A stretch of 64,000 nt of DNA from Lepeophtheirus salmonis. Its lineage: Eukaryota; Arthropoda; Copepoda; Siphonostomatoida; Caligidae. Positions 47,776-60,084 of the stretch are shown here, piece by piece. A program made the translations under genes and the position numbers. The stretch is from positions 25,683,886 to 25,747,885 of the forward strand of contig NC_052143.2 in assembly GCF_016086655.4 (NCBI RefSeq), given 5' to 3'. Position 1 is the first letter of the stretch, and each line of letters begins with the position of its first letter. Under the pieces are notes generated by a model. It did no database searches, had not been told where the DNA came from, and saw nothing but the letters and a program-made list of their open reading frames with translations.

Positions 47776-48658
47776 TATAAAAGTATATCTATATTATACT
47801 CATGTGCCTCTTACTCATTGCCTTTCACTGATGTTCTTTTAAATAAGATATTATCTTTCATTTCGTCTCCCTGGCTATACAATTGTAGTTTTCCAAGCTG
47901 AGACAAGGCACTAACCCCTTATCTATAGAACTAATTGGCTGTCTTCATACAAATGAAACATTGAAATAAATCTCAAAAGGTTACTACATTTCTTAAAAGA
48001 AAATCAATTTAAAAAAAATCAAGTATACATAAATAAATTATACTATTTCCTTGATACATTTACTATTCCAGTTAGTAGTGATCGAAATTAGGACAGAAGA
48101 TAAACTTTATAAAAATGTATAAAACTAATAGAATTCAAAGTCCAAAATTCTTGTTTTATATTTTATACAAATATCATATGTCGTTTCTGATAAAGGGGAT
48201 CATCGCTGTCATAATCATTCAAATCAATTTAAAATGAAAGAAATATTAACCAGACTTCAAAATATACCATGTCTTCAGTTTGAGCTTTTGCAATGATATT
48301 GAATTGTTCCATTAAATTAGACAAAGAATGTATAAACTCTAGTTCAGCTTTTAATATATAACTTAAGTTTACATTTCATTAGATAAATGTCATAGAGTCA
48401 ATTAGAAATGGTATATATACCTATTATGGGCAATGTGTAAAATGCTCAATGGAGCAGCAATGTGTAGAATTCCCAGGCAATATGCAAAATGCAGTAAAAT
48501 TTCTAATTGAGTGCTCAATGGTCATTTTAACTTCATGTCCATAGTCAAGTAAAATGATTATGTGTAATTTGATTATTAAACAATTCATTGCATGCAATTT
48601 GATCATTAAGAATTTGGCTAAGGTACAATTTTATTGTAAGAAATTTGATAATCGAGTG
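47776..48658. other. AT-rich DNA, no gene recognised
   Basis: Nothing recognised. A GCAATGTGTAAAATGCTCAA word recurs in part near 48430-48500. Confidence 0.4.
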
Positions 48659-49068
48659 CAGGGATGTCCAACCTGTGAATGGCAGGCAGCATTGCAGCCC
48701 ACCGAATGTTTACGTGTGGCCCACTAGTCAGCCTCACTTAAAATAGTATTTTGTAGCAAAATTATCGAAATATCATCAAAACGGGTAGAACGTTCATAAT
48801 ACCCACAAACATTGAAAAATATTTGACGGCATCTCGTATTTTCTGACACTCTAACAGCTTTGTTAGGTTAGCTTTTTTAATTAGTTTCTTCCTTGAAAAA
48901 TTAAATTTGGGCTTTATTTATATTTGGTCTAAAATTGAAATAAATTTGTATTTAATAGTTTTGTTTTATATAAACATTATTCAAGAAATTTAATTTAATA
49001 GCTTCTGTGGCCCATTAAAATATTTCAAGTGGCTGCAGCCCATTATATTTAAAGACTAGATATCCCTG
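48659..49068. mobile_element. hAT-like element with CAGGGATGTCCAA ends, 410 bp
   Basis: Left end CAGGGATGTCCAACCTGTGA; the right end reverse-complements to CAGGGATATCTAGTCTTTAA. Sub-terminal GGCAGGCAGCATTGCAGCCC and GTGGCCCAC boxes on the left, and GGGCTGCAGCCAC and ATGGGCCAC on the right, are typical of hAT short elements. Flanking octamers do not match, so the two ends may not come from one insertion event. Related ends occur at 30797 and 50572. Confidence 0.55.
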
Positions 49069-49073
49069 TTCTA

Positions 49074-49101
49074 TTTTTTTTTTTTTTTTTTTTTTTTTTT
49101 T
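49074..49101. repeat. T run, 28 bp
   Basis: An uninterrupted run of 28 T. On the minus strand it is a poly-A and could be the 3' tail of the minus-strand LINE at 49400-50464, though about 300 bp lie between them. Confidence 0.6.
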
Positions 49102-49399
49102 GAATTTATATTGCAAATTAGGTAAAATGATAGGAAATTGTCACAAGAGACTCAATTCTATTTTGCAAAATATACCTCGACCAACAAGTTTTGAAGGTGA
49201 TCAAAACCTATCCCCAGCACTATCTTGAGTATCAAGGACACCTTATATATTTATTTATTTGGTTGGTTTCGACTATTGGATAAAAAAAAATCCCAATATT
49301 GTCGATTCATGATAAAATATAATAAAACAATATGATAAAATATAATAAAGTAATATCGTCAAATGAAATGATATAATGTGGTGTGGAATTAAAGTAGCT

Positions 49400-50464
49400 G
49401 TTGATTATTTTTTTTTAAGTCTCTTAAAACTGCAAAGTGAAGACCTTCTTCCCACTTATTCGGGGAGGCTGTTCGATATTCGTATAGTTTGATTGAAAAA
49501 GCTATGTTTGAGGTAATTAGTATTTGCCGATGGCTGAACTAAGTAAAAATCGGAAGACAACCTAGTGTTGTACACTTTACTACACACTTTGGGCTTGATA
49601 TTACAATGAGTCATTCCATTAATAAATTTAAACATCATAACCACATCCTGAAGTTTCCTCCTCTTTTCAAGCCACAACAGTCCGACTAGATGTCGACCAA
49701 CCTCATAGGATATATCTAAGCATTCCATCTTAATAAAGCGTTTCTTTACATTTTCAAGAGCTCTGATTTCCTTTCTATACATTGGATTCCACAACTGAGA
49801 AGCGTAATTTAAAATAGGCATAACATATGCTTCATATAGCTTCTTCATCAGCTTCATATTTCTGGTTTTAAAAATTCTTTCAATAAACCCAAGCGCTCTG
49901 TTTGCTTTTCTAACAATATTGTAAATGTGAGTGCTGATTTTCATAAGAAAAAATGTCTACACTCCAAGGTCCTTAAAGACACCCACATTCTTCATCTCTC
50001 CAAGATCAATATCCCCGCCCTGAAAAATCATAGAGGAGCTCTTATCAAGATTAACAGGAACTCTACAACGGTCGCTCCACCTCAGAAATTCTCTGAAGTC
50101 ATGCTTGGCCTCCTCTTCTGAGTGGCAAACAAGCTGTGTGTCATCAGCATACATATATATTTTGGATCTGCTCTTGTCACACAGGTCATTAATATAGACA
50201 GAGGGTAGGTCCAAGGATACTATCCTGAGGTAAAGAGGATGGGACACCTATTGAAACTGATCCTATGCCGTTTATCAGAACTCGCTGTTCTCGATTTCTG
50301 AGCCAAGATGAAATCCACTGGAATAGTTCACCCCCAATCCCAATGCAATATAGTCTGTGTTCGAGACCACAATTCAACAACTTGTCGAACGCCTTCGAAT
50401 ATATTATAATACACTCCGGCTCATGGGTTACAATAGTTAACCACCTGTCCACAAGGGTGATCAA
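49400..50464 (-). pseudogene. LINE (CR1/Jockey-like) reverse transcriptase relic
   Basis: On the minus strand three overlapping or abutting frames give the C-terminal half of a non-LTR retrotransposon RT. From 50464: YSKAFDKLLNCGLEHRLYCI, GELFQWISSWLRNREQRVL, then VPSSLPQDSILGPTLCLY (the SGVPQGSVLGP box). Next, 50247-49957: VYINDL, IYMYADDTQLVCHSEEEA (YADD catalytic motif) and FKDLGV. Then 49944-49456: HIYNIVRKANRALGFIERIF, EAYVMPILNYASQLWNP, LENVKKRFIK, and ISNSLPE, with SLCSFKRLKKK beyond the stop. This domain order is typical of CR1/Jockey-group elements. At least two frameshifts and stops, plus loss of the first RT motifs, make it inactive and 5'-truncated. It is of a different type from the LINE at 45417-46244. 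Confidence 0.85.
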
Positions 50465-50509
50465 AGCCCATCACTACTACTATCCTGAAAATCCATGACC
50501 ACTTTCAAT

Positions 50510-50572
50510 ATCCACACGTAAATATATGGGAGGCTTTAATGTTTCCTGCGATCCGCAAGTTGGACATCTCTG
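50510..50572 (-). mobile_element. End of CAGGGATGTCCAA hAT-like family
   Basis: The reverse complement from 50572 begins CAGAGATGTCCAACTTGCGG and later ATATTTACGTGTGG. It matches 48659-48719 without gaps at about 47 of 61 positions, in inverted orientation. The minus-strand LINE relic lies between the two copies. Confidence 0.6.
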
Positions 50573-50649
50573 CACTAGAATATAAAATTGCTTGCAATGA
50601 ATTTGTATCTTAATCAAATCCTTAATGGTCAAATTACCCAGAATCATTT

Positions 50650-50873
50650 TACCTGACAATCGGAATTGAAGAATCGGGAATATTTATGTTTTATTAGAAA
50701 ATTTTATATTTGTAATATTTTTATAATTCTGTGGACGCCCCTGACAGCAAAATAGTATTTCTTAACTATTATTTAAAATATTAATGAATCTTAATCGGCA
50801 TGACTAATTTTTACTAGAAATGCAACAGAATTGGTATCGTGAGTTTTTTTTTTTTTTAATCGTCCCATCACTA
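50650..50873 (-). mobile_element. R1 hAT-type MITE, copy 4 (one end worn)
   Basis: The right edge AATCGTCCCATCACTA is a perfect R1 end, followed by GTAAAAAT (50874-50881). Going inward are 'gcaacagaattggtatcg', 'taatcggcatgac' and 'attatttaaaatattaatg', matching other R1 copies in reverse orientation. The left edge keeps ATCGGAATTGAAGAATCGGG, but the terminal TAGTGATGGG is not recognisable, so no duplication can be checked. Confidence 0.65.
50690..50743 (-). repeat. R2 segment nested in R1 copy 4
   Basis: The sequence ends CTGTGGACGCCCCTG at 50743, immediately before ACAGCAAAATAGTATTT. This is the same junction as at 5774 and 20390, in reverse orientation. Confidence 0.65.
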
Positions 50874-50924
50874 GTAAAAATGTCTAATCTCCCAATAAAT
50901 ATTATTACTATTGCGTCAGTTCTT

Positions 50925-51135
50925 ATTTATTCGGTCCAGTCCAGTACAGCTTTAGGGCAGGTCTTTTAGATCGCCGGTCCATCAAACTGTTAGTAGTAGA
51001 ACTGGTTTTTCAAAAGAGAAATTAAGTGGAGGGTTGTCATCAAGGGCCGAACTTTAAAAGCTGTAGGACCGAACTGAATAAAACCGAGACTGAACTGAAC
51101 GGGACTGCAGTCTTCAGTCCTCAATATGGAACAAC
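50925..51135. repeat. Word-repeat element with GGTCCAGTCC / GAACTGAAC words
   Basis: GC-richer than its surroundings, with clustered CGGTCCAGTCCAGTAC, GCCGGTCC, CCGAACTG, GACTGAACTGAACGGGAC and CAGTCTTCAGTCC words. This resembles short hAT-like elements whose ends carry many copies of a short word; no 8-bp duplication was identified. Confidence 0.3.
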
Positions 51136-51179
51136 ACAATACTAGTTATTACATATGTGTGTAGGACTAAGGGAAATTT

Positions 51180-51397
51180 AATTTAGTTTTCATTTTTTTC
51201 CCAAAAATTTAATTTCCGTGAAGAGCTATAAATTTTTGAGATTTTTCTCCAAAATGTTAAATATTTGAAAGTTTTTACTAAAAAACTTAATTTTGTGTGA
51301 ATATCTGTGAATTTTTGATTTTTTTTAACAACAAATCCAAAAACCAAGAACCCCTCCTCCCCCAACACCGAAATATATAATCTTGCGTACCTACATC
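51180..51397. repeat. R2 repeat, right edge
   Basis: R2 words (gaagagctataaatttttga, gaatatctgtgaatttttga) end in a C-rich box (about 51350-51365) and AATATATAATCTTGCGTACC. The left end is not visible. Confidence 0.5.
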
Positions 51398-52023
51398 TCA
51401 TTATTTAAAGAGTAATATTGATAGATCATGTGAACTACTATTTTTTCTCCCTGGCTTGATTGGAGTAAGTTTGTGAGATAAGGATCAGACGTCCACCATC
51501 ATCAAAAACCAAGAGGTTTTTATGAAGGGATATAATTGAAGGGTACAAGAGTAATAAACGTATATATACTTCGTATATATGGTATACAAAAAAAAAGTAG
51601 TTATATCATGTATTATGTATGTTAACACAAAGTATGTATGTACGAATAGATACTCTCTTTATGGAAAATTCAACAGGCTTCGACATTTAAAGGCCCTTTA
51701 AATAATAAACGAAGATCACATGCTATGCTTAGTGCGAGTGGTTCAACGTTTATGAAATACTTTTATTTGAATCACTTTTCGACAAGTTTCACTTTAAAAT
51801 ATCTACACATACAAACCTATAATTATAGTTACTGCATACACACAATTAGACTAGAAATGCTTAGGCCAAGTAAATTGTACTTATGGCTATGTTTAAAACA
51901 ACGTTATACATAATAGAAAGCGTTGCCGTCAATAATAATGAACCTTATAAATCAGGGATTTAACTGTCTACAGTGTTGGAAACTTAAATTTAACTGATGA
52001 ATAATTGACTTCAAAAAGCTGTA
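51398..52023. other. AT-rich DNA, no gene recognised
   Basis: Nothing recognised. Confidence 0.4.
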
Positions 52024-52190
52024 GTTAGTACAAGGTTTTCGAAAAAAAATCCAAAACCCAAATCGATTCACAAAAAATTAAATGCCTTCAAAAATTATTC
52101 ATAAATCACCATTTTGTTCTCCAAAATTAAATTTTTTGAAAATAATTCAAAAGCTGTTCACAAAAAATTAATTTTTAAGAAAAAAATTAT
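52024..52190. repeat. R2-type AT word-repeat tract
   Basis: Words such as ATTCACAAAAAATTAAATGC, TTCATAAATCACC and AAAAGCTGTTCACAAAAAAT match the R2 interior; the ends are lost. Confidence 0.4.
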
Positions 52191-53339
52191 ATTATATGTA
52201 TTATATTAAGTATTTCTACAATACAGATATTCATTTCTTCATGTGATGAATGCATTCAAGGAATGAGATAGGAATCGATGATAAGGTCGACCTATTTTTC
52301 ACATAGTTTTCTTTCTCTCTCCCTATTACTGGGTCAATTACGTCTTAGTGAATAATTTTTCAATCATGTGTACTATATCATGTTGTAGTTACGACAAAGT
52401 AGGTAGTATCTAGATTGAAAAAATAGATAGGTGTGAAATATGTAACTGTCTCATTTAATGACAATACATCTATGTATATATATTTGACTTTAAGACTAAG
52501 TCACGCTTGAATTGAAATCCACTTGATATATGCAGTAGATATCTCCAGTCATTTCCTGATATCAGTATGCGTATGCCTTTTGAAGAGAAATAACTTTATA
52601 CTAGCTTGATTATTCTAATAAGCAATCCCTCTTTCTATATTGGGAGCAAGAAGGTACACAAGTCAGTTGAATTACTTCAATTTTAAAGCAAGTTTCACTG
52701 AATTATGCTCCCATATTTCCCAGGATGTTTTTAAACATTATGAGTGCCACCCAATCCAGAGCTGGGACTCAGCAATTTTACTTATATTATTATTTTTAGT
52801 AACATTGATCGAATGATACTTTTGTATAGAAAATAATGTTATATAGAATAACTTTTTTTGAAAAGACCAAACGTTTTTTTGACCTGTTATAATTGTAGAT
52901 CTTGGGACTTATTGTTGATAGTTTGATTTTAACTTGGAAGACAATCTTAGACAAAAAAGCTCCAAGATAATATGAATTCTAATGATTTAACTCTTAATTA
53001 ATCTGAAAGTTCAACAGATAATCCACATTTCATCGAACATTGGACTGCATGAGACAGGTGTTAAATAAGTATGAGCGACACAATCTTTATTTTAGAAGCC
53101 CCTATTGACTCATTGCATTAAATTTTCATGAATTTTGTTATTACTAAGTCTTTTTTCAAATATTTTGAAATGAACCAAGAAAAAATTCAAATTTGAGGTA
53201 CAAAAATTGATTTTAAAGACATGGCCTGAGACGTAAAAGTTTGACATAAGAATGGCATAATACTGCCTGCTTTAAATAGGGGGAAGTTGAAAGAAGAGAC
53301 AACAAATAAATTAATGCTGTTCCAAGTTTATTACATATA
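52191..53339. other. AT-rich DNA, no gene recognised
   Basis: Nothing recognised. Confidence 0.4.
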
Positions 53340-53573
53340 TTTTTTTTGAAAACATTTTCAAAAATCCACAGTTATTAAAAAGAAAAGTCATACATCTACA
53401 GTTGTTGACAAAAAGTTAAATTTTTTGGGAAAAAATTCAAAAATCCATAGTTATTCACAAAAAAAAATTAAAAAATTAAATTTCAAATATTAAATTTTCT
53501 AGTAAAATGCAAAAATTCCTTAATTTAGGGGATGGGGCTACATCCCTTCCAGCCCACTCCCTGGCGATAACCT
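53340..53573. repeat. R2 repeat, truncated at the right
   Basis: R2 words (ttcaaaaatccacagttatt, aaaaatccatagttattcac) are followed by 'ggggatggggctacatccct' and CCAGCCCACTCCCTGG, the sub-terminal R2 box. The GGACGCCCCTG end itself is missing. Confidence 0.5.
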
Positions 53574-54063
53574 TTTCTAATACTGCGCAAATATGAACGT
53601 CATATTCACAATTGCTTTAAAATTAAATATTTTAGGTTTTAGTTTCAATGGATTGAAAATAAAGCTTGAAATCGGTCCAACACTAATGCCATGACATCAT
53701 GACATGTCCCATTTACTGGATAAAAACCACGTAAAAACTTACATTGCGAACATGTTACAAAAAATATTTTTTAATAATTTATAAAAAAAGTAGATACATA
53801 CGAAGTCGAATAAAAACAAGCTGTATTTTCTAATTCCGCATTCAATTATTAAATTTATTATGTGTGTACTAATGTCCAAAACGATTGATAATGAAGAAAT
53901 TAATGGGGTTTCCTTCAGTAAACTAAAGTTTCATATATTTCATCTATTGATAATTTTAGTGGTTGTTTCATTATTTACAATTTGATTTAGGATCCATAAA
54001 TAAATTATTTTATATTGGTCGAAATCATGTCATCATTCTCCTGTTACAAAATTGATGACTCTT
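53574..54063. other. AT-rich DNA, no gene recognised
   Basis: Nothing recognised. Confidence 0.4.
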
Positions 54064-54815
54064 CATGGGCGTCAGCAGGATTATATTTATTTATTTTTTG
54101 GGAGGGGGGCTTGGTTTTTTTATAATTATTTCGAAAAACACAAACAAATGAGTAATCACAATTTTTTAAAAAAATCATACCTATTTCAAATTTCATAAAT
54201 CCATAGTTATTCATAGAAATTAAAATTTTTTGGAAAAAATAATTTTAATATTTAACTTTTTTGAGAAAAATATCATATTTTTTGAAATGTTATACAAAAA
54301 TCCAAAGTTATTTATAACAAATTTCAAAAATTCATAGCTATTGAAATTTTTTTATGTTTTTTGGAAAAAAATTCTACAAAATTAAATTTTTTAGGAACAA
54401 ATTCCACAAAACATAATTTTTTGGGAAAAAATTCTGCAAAATTAAATTTCTTGGGAAAAATTTCAAATATTATATTTATTGATATATTTTCAAAAATCCA
54501 CAGTTATTTATAAAAAATTTCAAAAATTAAAGTTTTAGAAAAAAAAGTCCAAAGTTCATAGCAATTGAAAAGTATTTATTTTTTGGGGAAAAAATTTCAA
54601 AAATTCATATGTATTCAGAGAAAACTAAATTTTTATAAAAAAAATTTGAAAAATTAAATTTAAAAAAAAATATCCATAATTCATAGCTTTTTACCTAAAT
54701 TAAATTTTTCTGAATATTTTTTCCAAATCCACAGCTATTTAGTAAAAATTAAATTTATTCAAAAAAAAAATCAAAAAACAGGATTCTCCTTTATGGGGTT
54801 GTAATGCTATACCTG
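54064..54815. mobile_element. R2 repeat, longest copy
   Basis: Begins CATGGGCGTCAGCAGG then ATTATATTTATTTATTTTTT and GGGAGGGGGGC. More than 600 bp of R2 interior words follow (aaaaattcaaaaattcat, ccacagttatttat, aaattaaattttttggg), at least ten units. The right edge is poorly defined (GGGGTTGTAATGC then CCTG at 54812-54815). No ORF. Confidence 0.55.
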
Positions 54816-56940
54816 TATTCAAATTAGAAGAAAATTTGGTTATTGATGCATTTGAGATAAAAGTCTAGTAGACAGGAGACTTTCATGTCTTTATTACAGC
54901 AAATGAGAAACAAAAGCATTTTTTACTACGTTTCTTGTGCATGAACACAAGATGATATATACTCATTGTAAAATAAACCCCCTGATAATAAAAAATATCT
55001 AATAATATTTTAATTATAATGTACAAATATATCTTTAATCTGCAATAGAGTCTTATATAATGATCAATTCTGAAAGATACACTCACCAATATTACTTTTA
55101 ACTACTATAAGGAAGACAGTTAATTGTAAAAAAAGTGAAAGTAATTAATAAATAACTTATTCTAAGTACTTTTTCTATAATTTCCACATGAATTTCCCGG
55201 TCCACCCTACACTCAAGTCAGCAGATCTCATTGTTGTCCTGAATATTTTTTTAAATACTTTTGTGGCTGAGATCAAATATAAAATATTATGTTCTTAAGG
55301 TCATGATAACTATGAATGATGGTCAACTCCCATCATTCAAAAACCTCGGATAAATGGAAGGATGAACTTTTCAAGAGTCATTCCTAATTCTTTTTATATT
55401 TTGAAATGGATTTGAAAGCCTTTTTTTATTTGGCATTCATATGTGCGAATCACGAATTTTCTTTGTTAAAAATAAAAAAATGACTCAGGTAAAAATAAGC
55501 AGTTAGGATTGTACGTACAATGAGATATAAAGTTTTTTGATGTTCATAAATTTTTGACAGGACCCATTGTTTTAAATCCATATTTATTTGTAGTAGTAAA
55601 ATCAAAGGAAGATAAAAAGAAACTTGTTAAATTATTGGATCAAATAATTCAATTAATTTGCATTGGATTGGAATATAATTAAATGGCAAGACAAGCAAGT
55701 CCGGTTGAGCGGAGGCCCTTTCTATTTTTTCAAAGAAATATGAAGTAGAGCGTTCTCTTTTAATAAAAAGTATGTATATTATGGATTGAGATATTTTTTT
55801 TTAAATAAGAATATTTTATGTTATTTTATTTTTAAATAAACTTTTTTAAGAAAAGGTCACTCCTTTATGGCCGTTTTCTATACATTGTGTACATATTTTA
55901 TTGAATGATGGACTTTTTTAAGAAAACCATTTTCTTTTAGATTTTTATGGTCTTGATTTAGACATTTATTCTTTGTGTATATATTTAAAAACATCTATCC
56001 AGCACGAGACCCCAGTCAATGCTAAGGCCTAGGGCAATTGTTCCCCTAAAACCGGCCTTAAAGAGATGAGGATTTTCTATAATAAGTCCAAATCATAAGG
56101 ATGATCAATAAGCCTTCTTGAAAAAATTGAAGTTTTTTTATTACTTTCCTCGTTATATTTATTTTATGATCGTCTGTCTACTATTTTTCTCAAATAAATA
56201 TTATTATATAAAAGTTCAAGGTTTTTCTTGAAAATAAATAAAAATATTTTTTGCTAAGGAGGCACAACCCTTTGGTATTACGTCTGTTATTACGACACTC
56301 AATATGACTTAGTGTGTTTGTTAGCACGCATACATATGAACTTTTGCAGTAATATTTGCCTGTTTGTGTGTATATAAATATATTATTTTTTTGTAAACAA
56401 GTACATCCATATGTAAGGAGCAGTTTATGCTTTGCTCATACATTTACATGTCATATACATGAACGTCATGGCTTTTTTTTCTATTTGTTTTGTTTACATG
56501 TATGTATTCTGTGTGTACATACTTTTTGCCAAGTATAAAGTTTTTAACAAATCATGAAAAACAATGAACAATCAAGTCCGAACAAAGCAAAAAAAAAAAA
56601 AAATTGTATAAGAATAAGTAAGTAAGGATAAGACGGTTGACCTTGCATGTGGGTCTTTAAGGATATTTTGTATAGAAACAGCAACTACTAAGTACATTTA
56701 AATATATATTATCTCATAATATAATAGAATAGTAGTAAATTAAACTTTAAACGAATAAACCCAAGGAATATAAAAAATCTGCTAAAGAACTGTCAAAAAT
56801 GATTTGACCTTTTTCTTGCTAAAAAACAAATACGTTTACAAATATTAACTTTTATTGATGTTATTTGTTTAACCTGGTAATTTAAACGTGTTAGATTTTT
56901 TGCGATACATTTCTAGAAATATTTTGCTTATGTAACTATA
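54816..56940. other. AT-rich DNA, no gene recognised
   Basis: About 2.1 kb without recognisable genes or element ends. Confidence 0.4.
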
Positions 56941-57596
56941 CTGGGTACCCAAATCTTGCAATATCATTGAAGTACGACTTTATCCCCTTTATTTTTAACT
57001 ACCAGGTTTAGCTGTGTTTGCAACAGCTGAAACAAAAATAAACAAGTTTTGTCTTTATTCAATGTCTCTAAGTGTCAAAATGTCCAAGCAACAACAACAG
57101 AAAAAAATGCAAGGCGTGTGCAATCTCTTCTGCGCTGGCGTTAGTGCCGAGAAGTCTCCAGAGATCATTAGTATCTCTATCCTGACTACCTATAATGTCA
57201 ATAACTTCATTATACCTCCATATAGCGAAGAAGAAACATAACTTCTGCATCAACAATATGGTTGAACCTTGGCATATCCTCCAGCCTTGACATAAACTAT
57301 TTGACTTTTCAAGTTTGAGGTGTCTTGCAGAAAAATGCCTGTGACAGCTCTTATCCAAATTTGGATGAGCTCCAAGCTGCCATATTGACAGCATGGTAAT
57401 CCATGGATACGACCTTCATCGTCAATAGATAAAGATATGTTCATGGTCGTGTCAAGGCTGTTATTACTTGTAAGGGAGGACATCTTGAATAACTTGTACT
57501 AAAAAAAGGGTTTTGAGTGGTCTTTTCTTAATTCCATAGAAATCACATTTTTCGTAATTTAGTCATAAAACTGCTAGTTTTAGTTCCCCCACTCTG
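56941..57596 (+). mobile_element. Mariner family-2 deletion derivative, 656 bp
   Basis: TA outside both ends (56939-56940, 57597-57598). Left end CTGGGTACCCAAATCTTGCA; the right end reverse-complements to CAGAGTGGGGGAACTAAAAC followed by 'tatgactaaattacgaaaaa' as in the other family-2 copies. ATG at 57079 opens MSKQQQQKKMQGVCNLFCAG (HTH start). After a large internal deletion the C-terminus appears as PNLDELQAAILTAW, stop, SMDTTFIVN, stop, then HGRVKAVITCKGGHLE and a stop at 57493. The whole catalytic core is missing. A minus-strand open frame at 57250-57483 is the antisense shadow of this C-terminus. Confidence 0.8.
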
Positions 57597-57598
57597 TA

Positions 57599-60084
57599 TG
57601 ATTTTATACAATCATATTTTCTTTCACCTTGCGTTATCTATCTCTTCTTAAACCCCTTCCCCTCTTGACCCTGCAATATTGGATGAAATTAACATATGGA
57701 TGAAACTCTTCTTTTTTTTTTTACTTTTTAGGCCGCTAAAAAGTTAAGAAAATTTATATTTTACTTTTTTGTTTTATGGATACAGGTTTGTATATGGAGA
57801 CACTTTTACCAACTATTCCTTTCCAACAAAGAAATATGCCAGCAAATGAGGTCAATTCATCTTCATGGAAGATTTTTTTAAACAAATTTAATAATATCCT
57901 ATGTATATTTAATTTAATATATTTCTTGTCAAAAATGAAAAACGATTTTTAAATTAGGCAGAAATTAAATATACATATATTTAATTTTTACTTACAAATG
58001 TATTGTAGAATATACAATATATATGTACGTAAACAAGACGAATCGTTTCGTATTTACTTATAACAATTTTTCTTGGAGGAGATTAATGAAGCAATGACTT
58101 GCAGGTCCTGGCTTAGAATGCTTGTATTTATGAATATAATGGCAGAAGAAATCCATGAAGGTGTTTACGGGATTATGATCAATCACGACTTCGTTTTCTT
58201 TTTATTCCAACATTATGGGTATATTTGGATATAATCTTCTTTCTTTTTCATGCAGCTTCTAAGACATCCATCCTAAGAATACAAAGTCTTTTGTCTTTTA
58301 TTTTTTCTTAGTGGAAAAATTTTCATAGTTATGTTGGAGGAATTTGAATGATTCGTGCATTAATTGACTCCCTTTCCCTCTCTATGTTCCTTGATTAGAT
58401 TGCAAATTAAATAAAACAAAAGGAATGTTTCGTGTATGGACGTATTTATGAGGTACATATTGTAGGATTTCTACAAGTATGGAGTTAATTAAGACTTACT
58501 ATAAATAAATACAAAATCACTATTCAGGGCATAAACATAATAAAAGAAAATCTAATTCTTTATTTGTGTAATGTGTAGTTGGGAATGTATAAACAGTACT
58601 TTAGAGTAATGGAGTTACTCGCAAAGGGTTACCCCGTGTTGCTTTGACCAAGGACAGAGCGGGGAATCACACCAACAAGGCTTAAAATTGTTTCTTATTA
58701 ATGGTCAGACTCATTCTGTAGGGGTGTGCATTCTAATATAACATATGTATTGATATTATTATGAATTTAAAAAAAAAAGTGTTATAAAATTCAAATATCA
58801 GTAAATTGTTGGTAGTAAATATCATTTATTAGAATTATAAAGAGGAATACAAACCCAACAATATCTTTTTTGTACTTGCAAAAACAAAAAAGTTATGGAA
58901 AATAATATGGTCGAAAAAATAGCCCTTGATAACTTGTTTATTATTGCAACCATTAACTAATAAATGTTCTTTAAATTGCAAATACTATCTCTTACTATGA
59001 GAGTGTAAAATTTTATGCTATAAAATGCATCGTTTTATAGCATATTTTCTTTAAAATGAAAAATTGAGGTTTGGAAAAAAAAGGAAAAAATATTCACAAA
59101 ATGACAGATATTAAGTTAAACATCAATTTTTATGACTCAAATTTATAAACAAACGACTCTCCAGAAAAATTTCTACAAACTTTATGTTACTTATGAATCC
59201 AATATTTCATCGAAGGTTCATTTTTTTGCACCTAAAAAATAGGAAATTACAAATTTTCACCGATTTCATTTTTTTGAAAAAATTTGAAAAAACGTAGTTA
59301 TTTTTATTGTTGTTTTTTGAAATGCCAGTCACTTTTTAATTTTTAACTTAACACCCTATTTAGTCTCCTTGAGCTCCTAAAAACTGTTTTTGTATTTTTG
59401 GGTATTAAATAAGCTCCACTTATATGACCCCTATATTAGCTTGACTAGATTCAAAAGAGACACTCATGCAAAATTTCAGCCTCCTAGGTTCAACGGCGCG
59501 GGGACTCATAAAGGATACGTACACACAAACTCTATTTTATATATGTACATATTACCACTTACAAACTGGTGTTTTTAATTTCCAGTCTAATTGTAATTGA
59601 GGAGGAGCCGGAATACAACTTTTGATTTTACGGGATCCTGTTAGTAAATAATAAACACTGTAAAATTTAAGTTTAATTTTATGTTTAAAAGAACAAATAA
59701 TTAATTTTAAGCTAGTCTTATTGGATTCTCTATTGTCTTCTTGCTCTTCATTTCTTTGAATTCTGTAACAGAATCTAACCTGGAGCAAAAAAGAAAAAAA
59801 ACTTAAAAAGTATGTGATAAGCTAATATTTGGTGGATTTTACATATATAACTTATACTATGAAACAATAAATGCAAGATATCAAAGGAATTTCCAGGATA
59901 GTCCTAAAACTCGAGAAATCTCTTAATCCCATAGAGAACCCCTTACTACCTACATACATATTCTTAATACCATACACAATTGGTGTAGAAATACACACAA
60001 AAACATTGGATCAGATCACCGGTACCGAAATGTATTTTCCAGTAGGGGGTGAGGGAAATGATATAATAGTGTTTTTTAATTGTA
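57599..60084. other. AT-rich DNA with two GC-richer patches
   Basis: No gene recognised. Short GC-richer patches lie at about 58620-58685 (GGGTTACCCCGTGTTGC) and 59460-59520 (TTCAACGGCGCGGGGACTC). Either could be a fragment of an unrecognised repeat. Confidence 0.35.

Noticed and set aside
53330..54815. Regularly spaced AT words considered as a CRISPR array or satellite
   Set aside because: The units are diverged, have no unique spacers and sit inside dispersed R2 elements with inverted ends.
55195..55300. Weak resemblance to a mariner PPYSPDLN box (PVHPTLKSADLIVV)
   Set aside because: The similarity is too short and no neighbouring transposase motifs were found.
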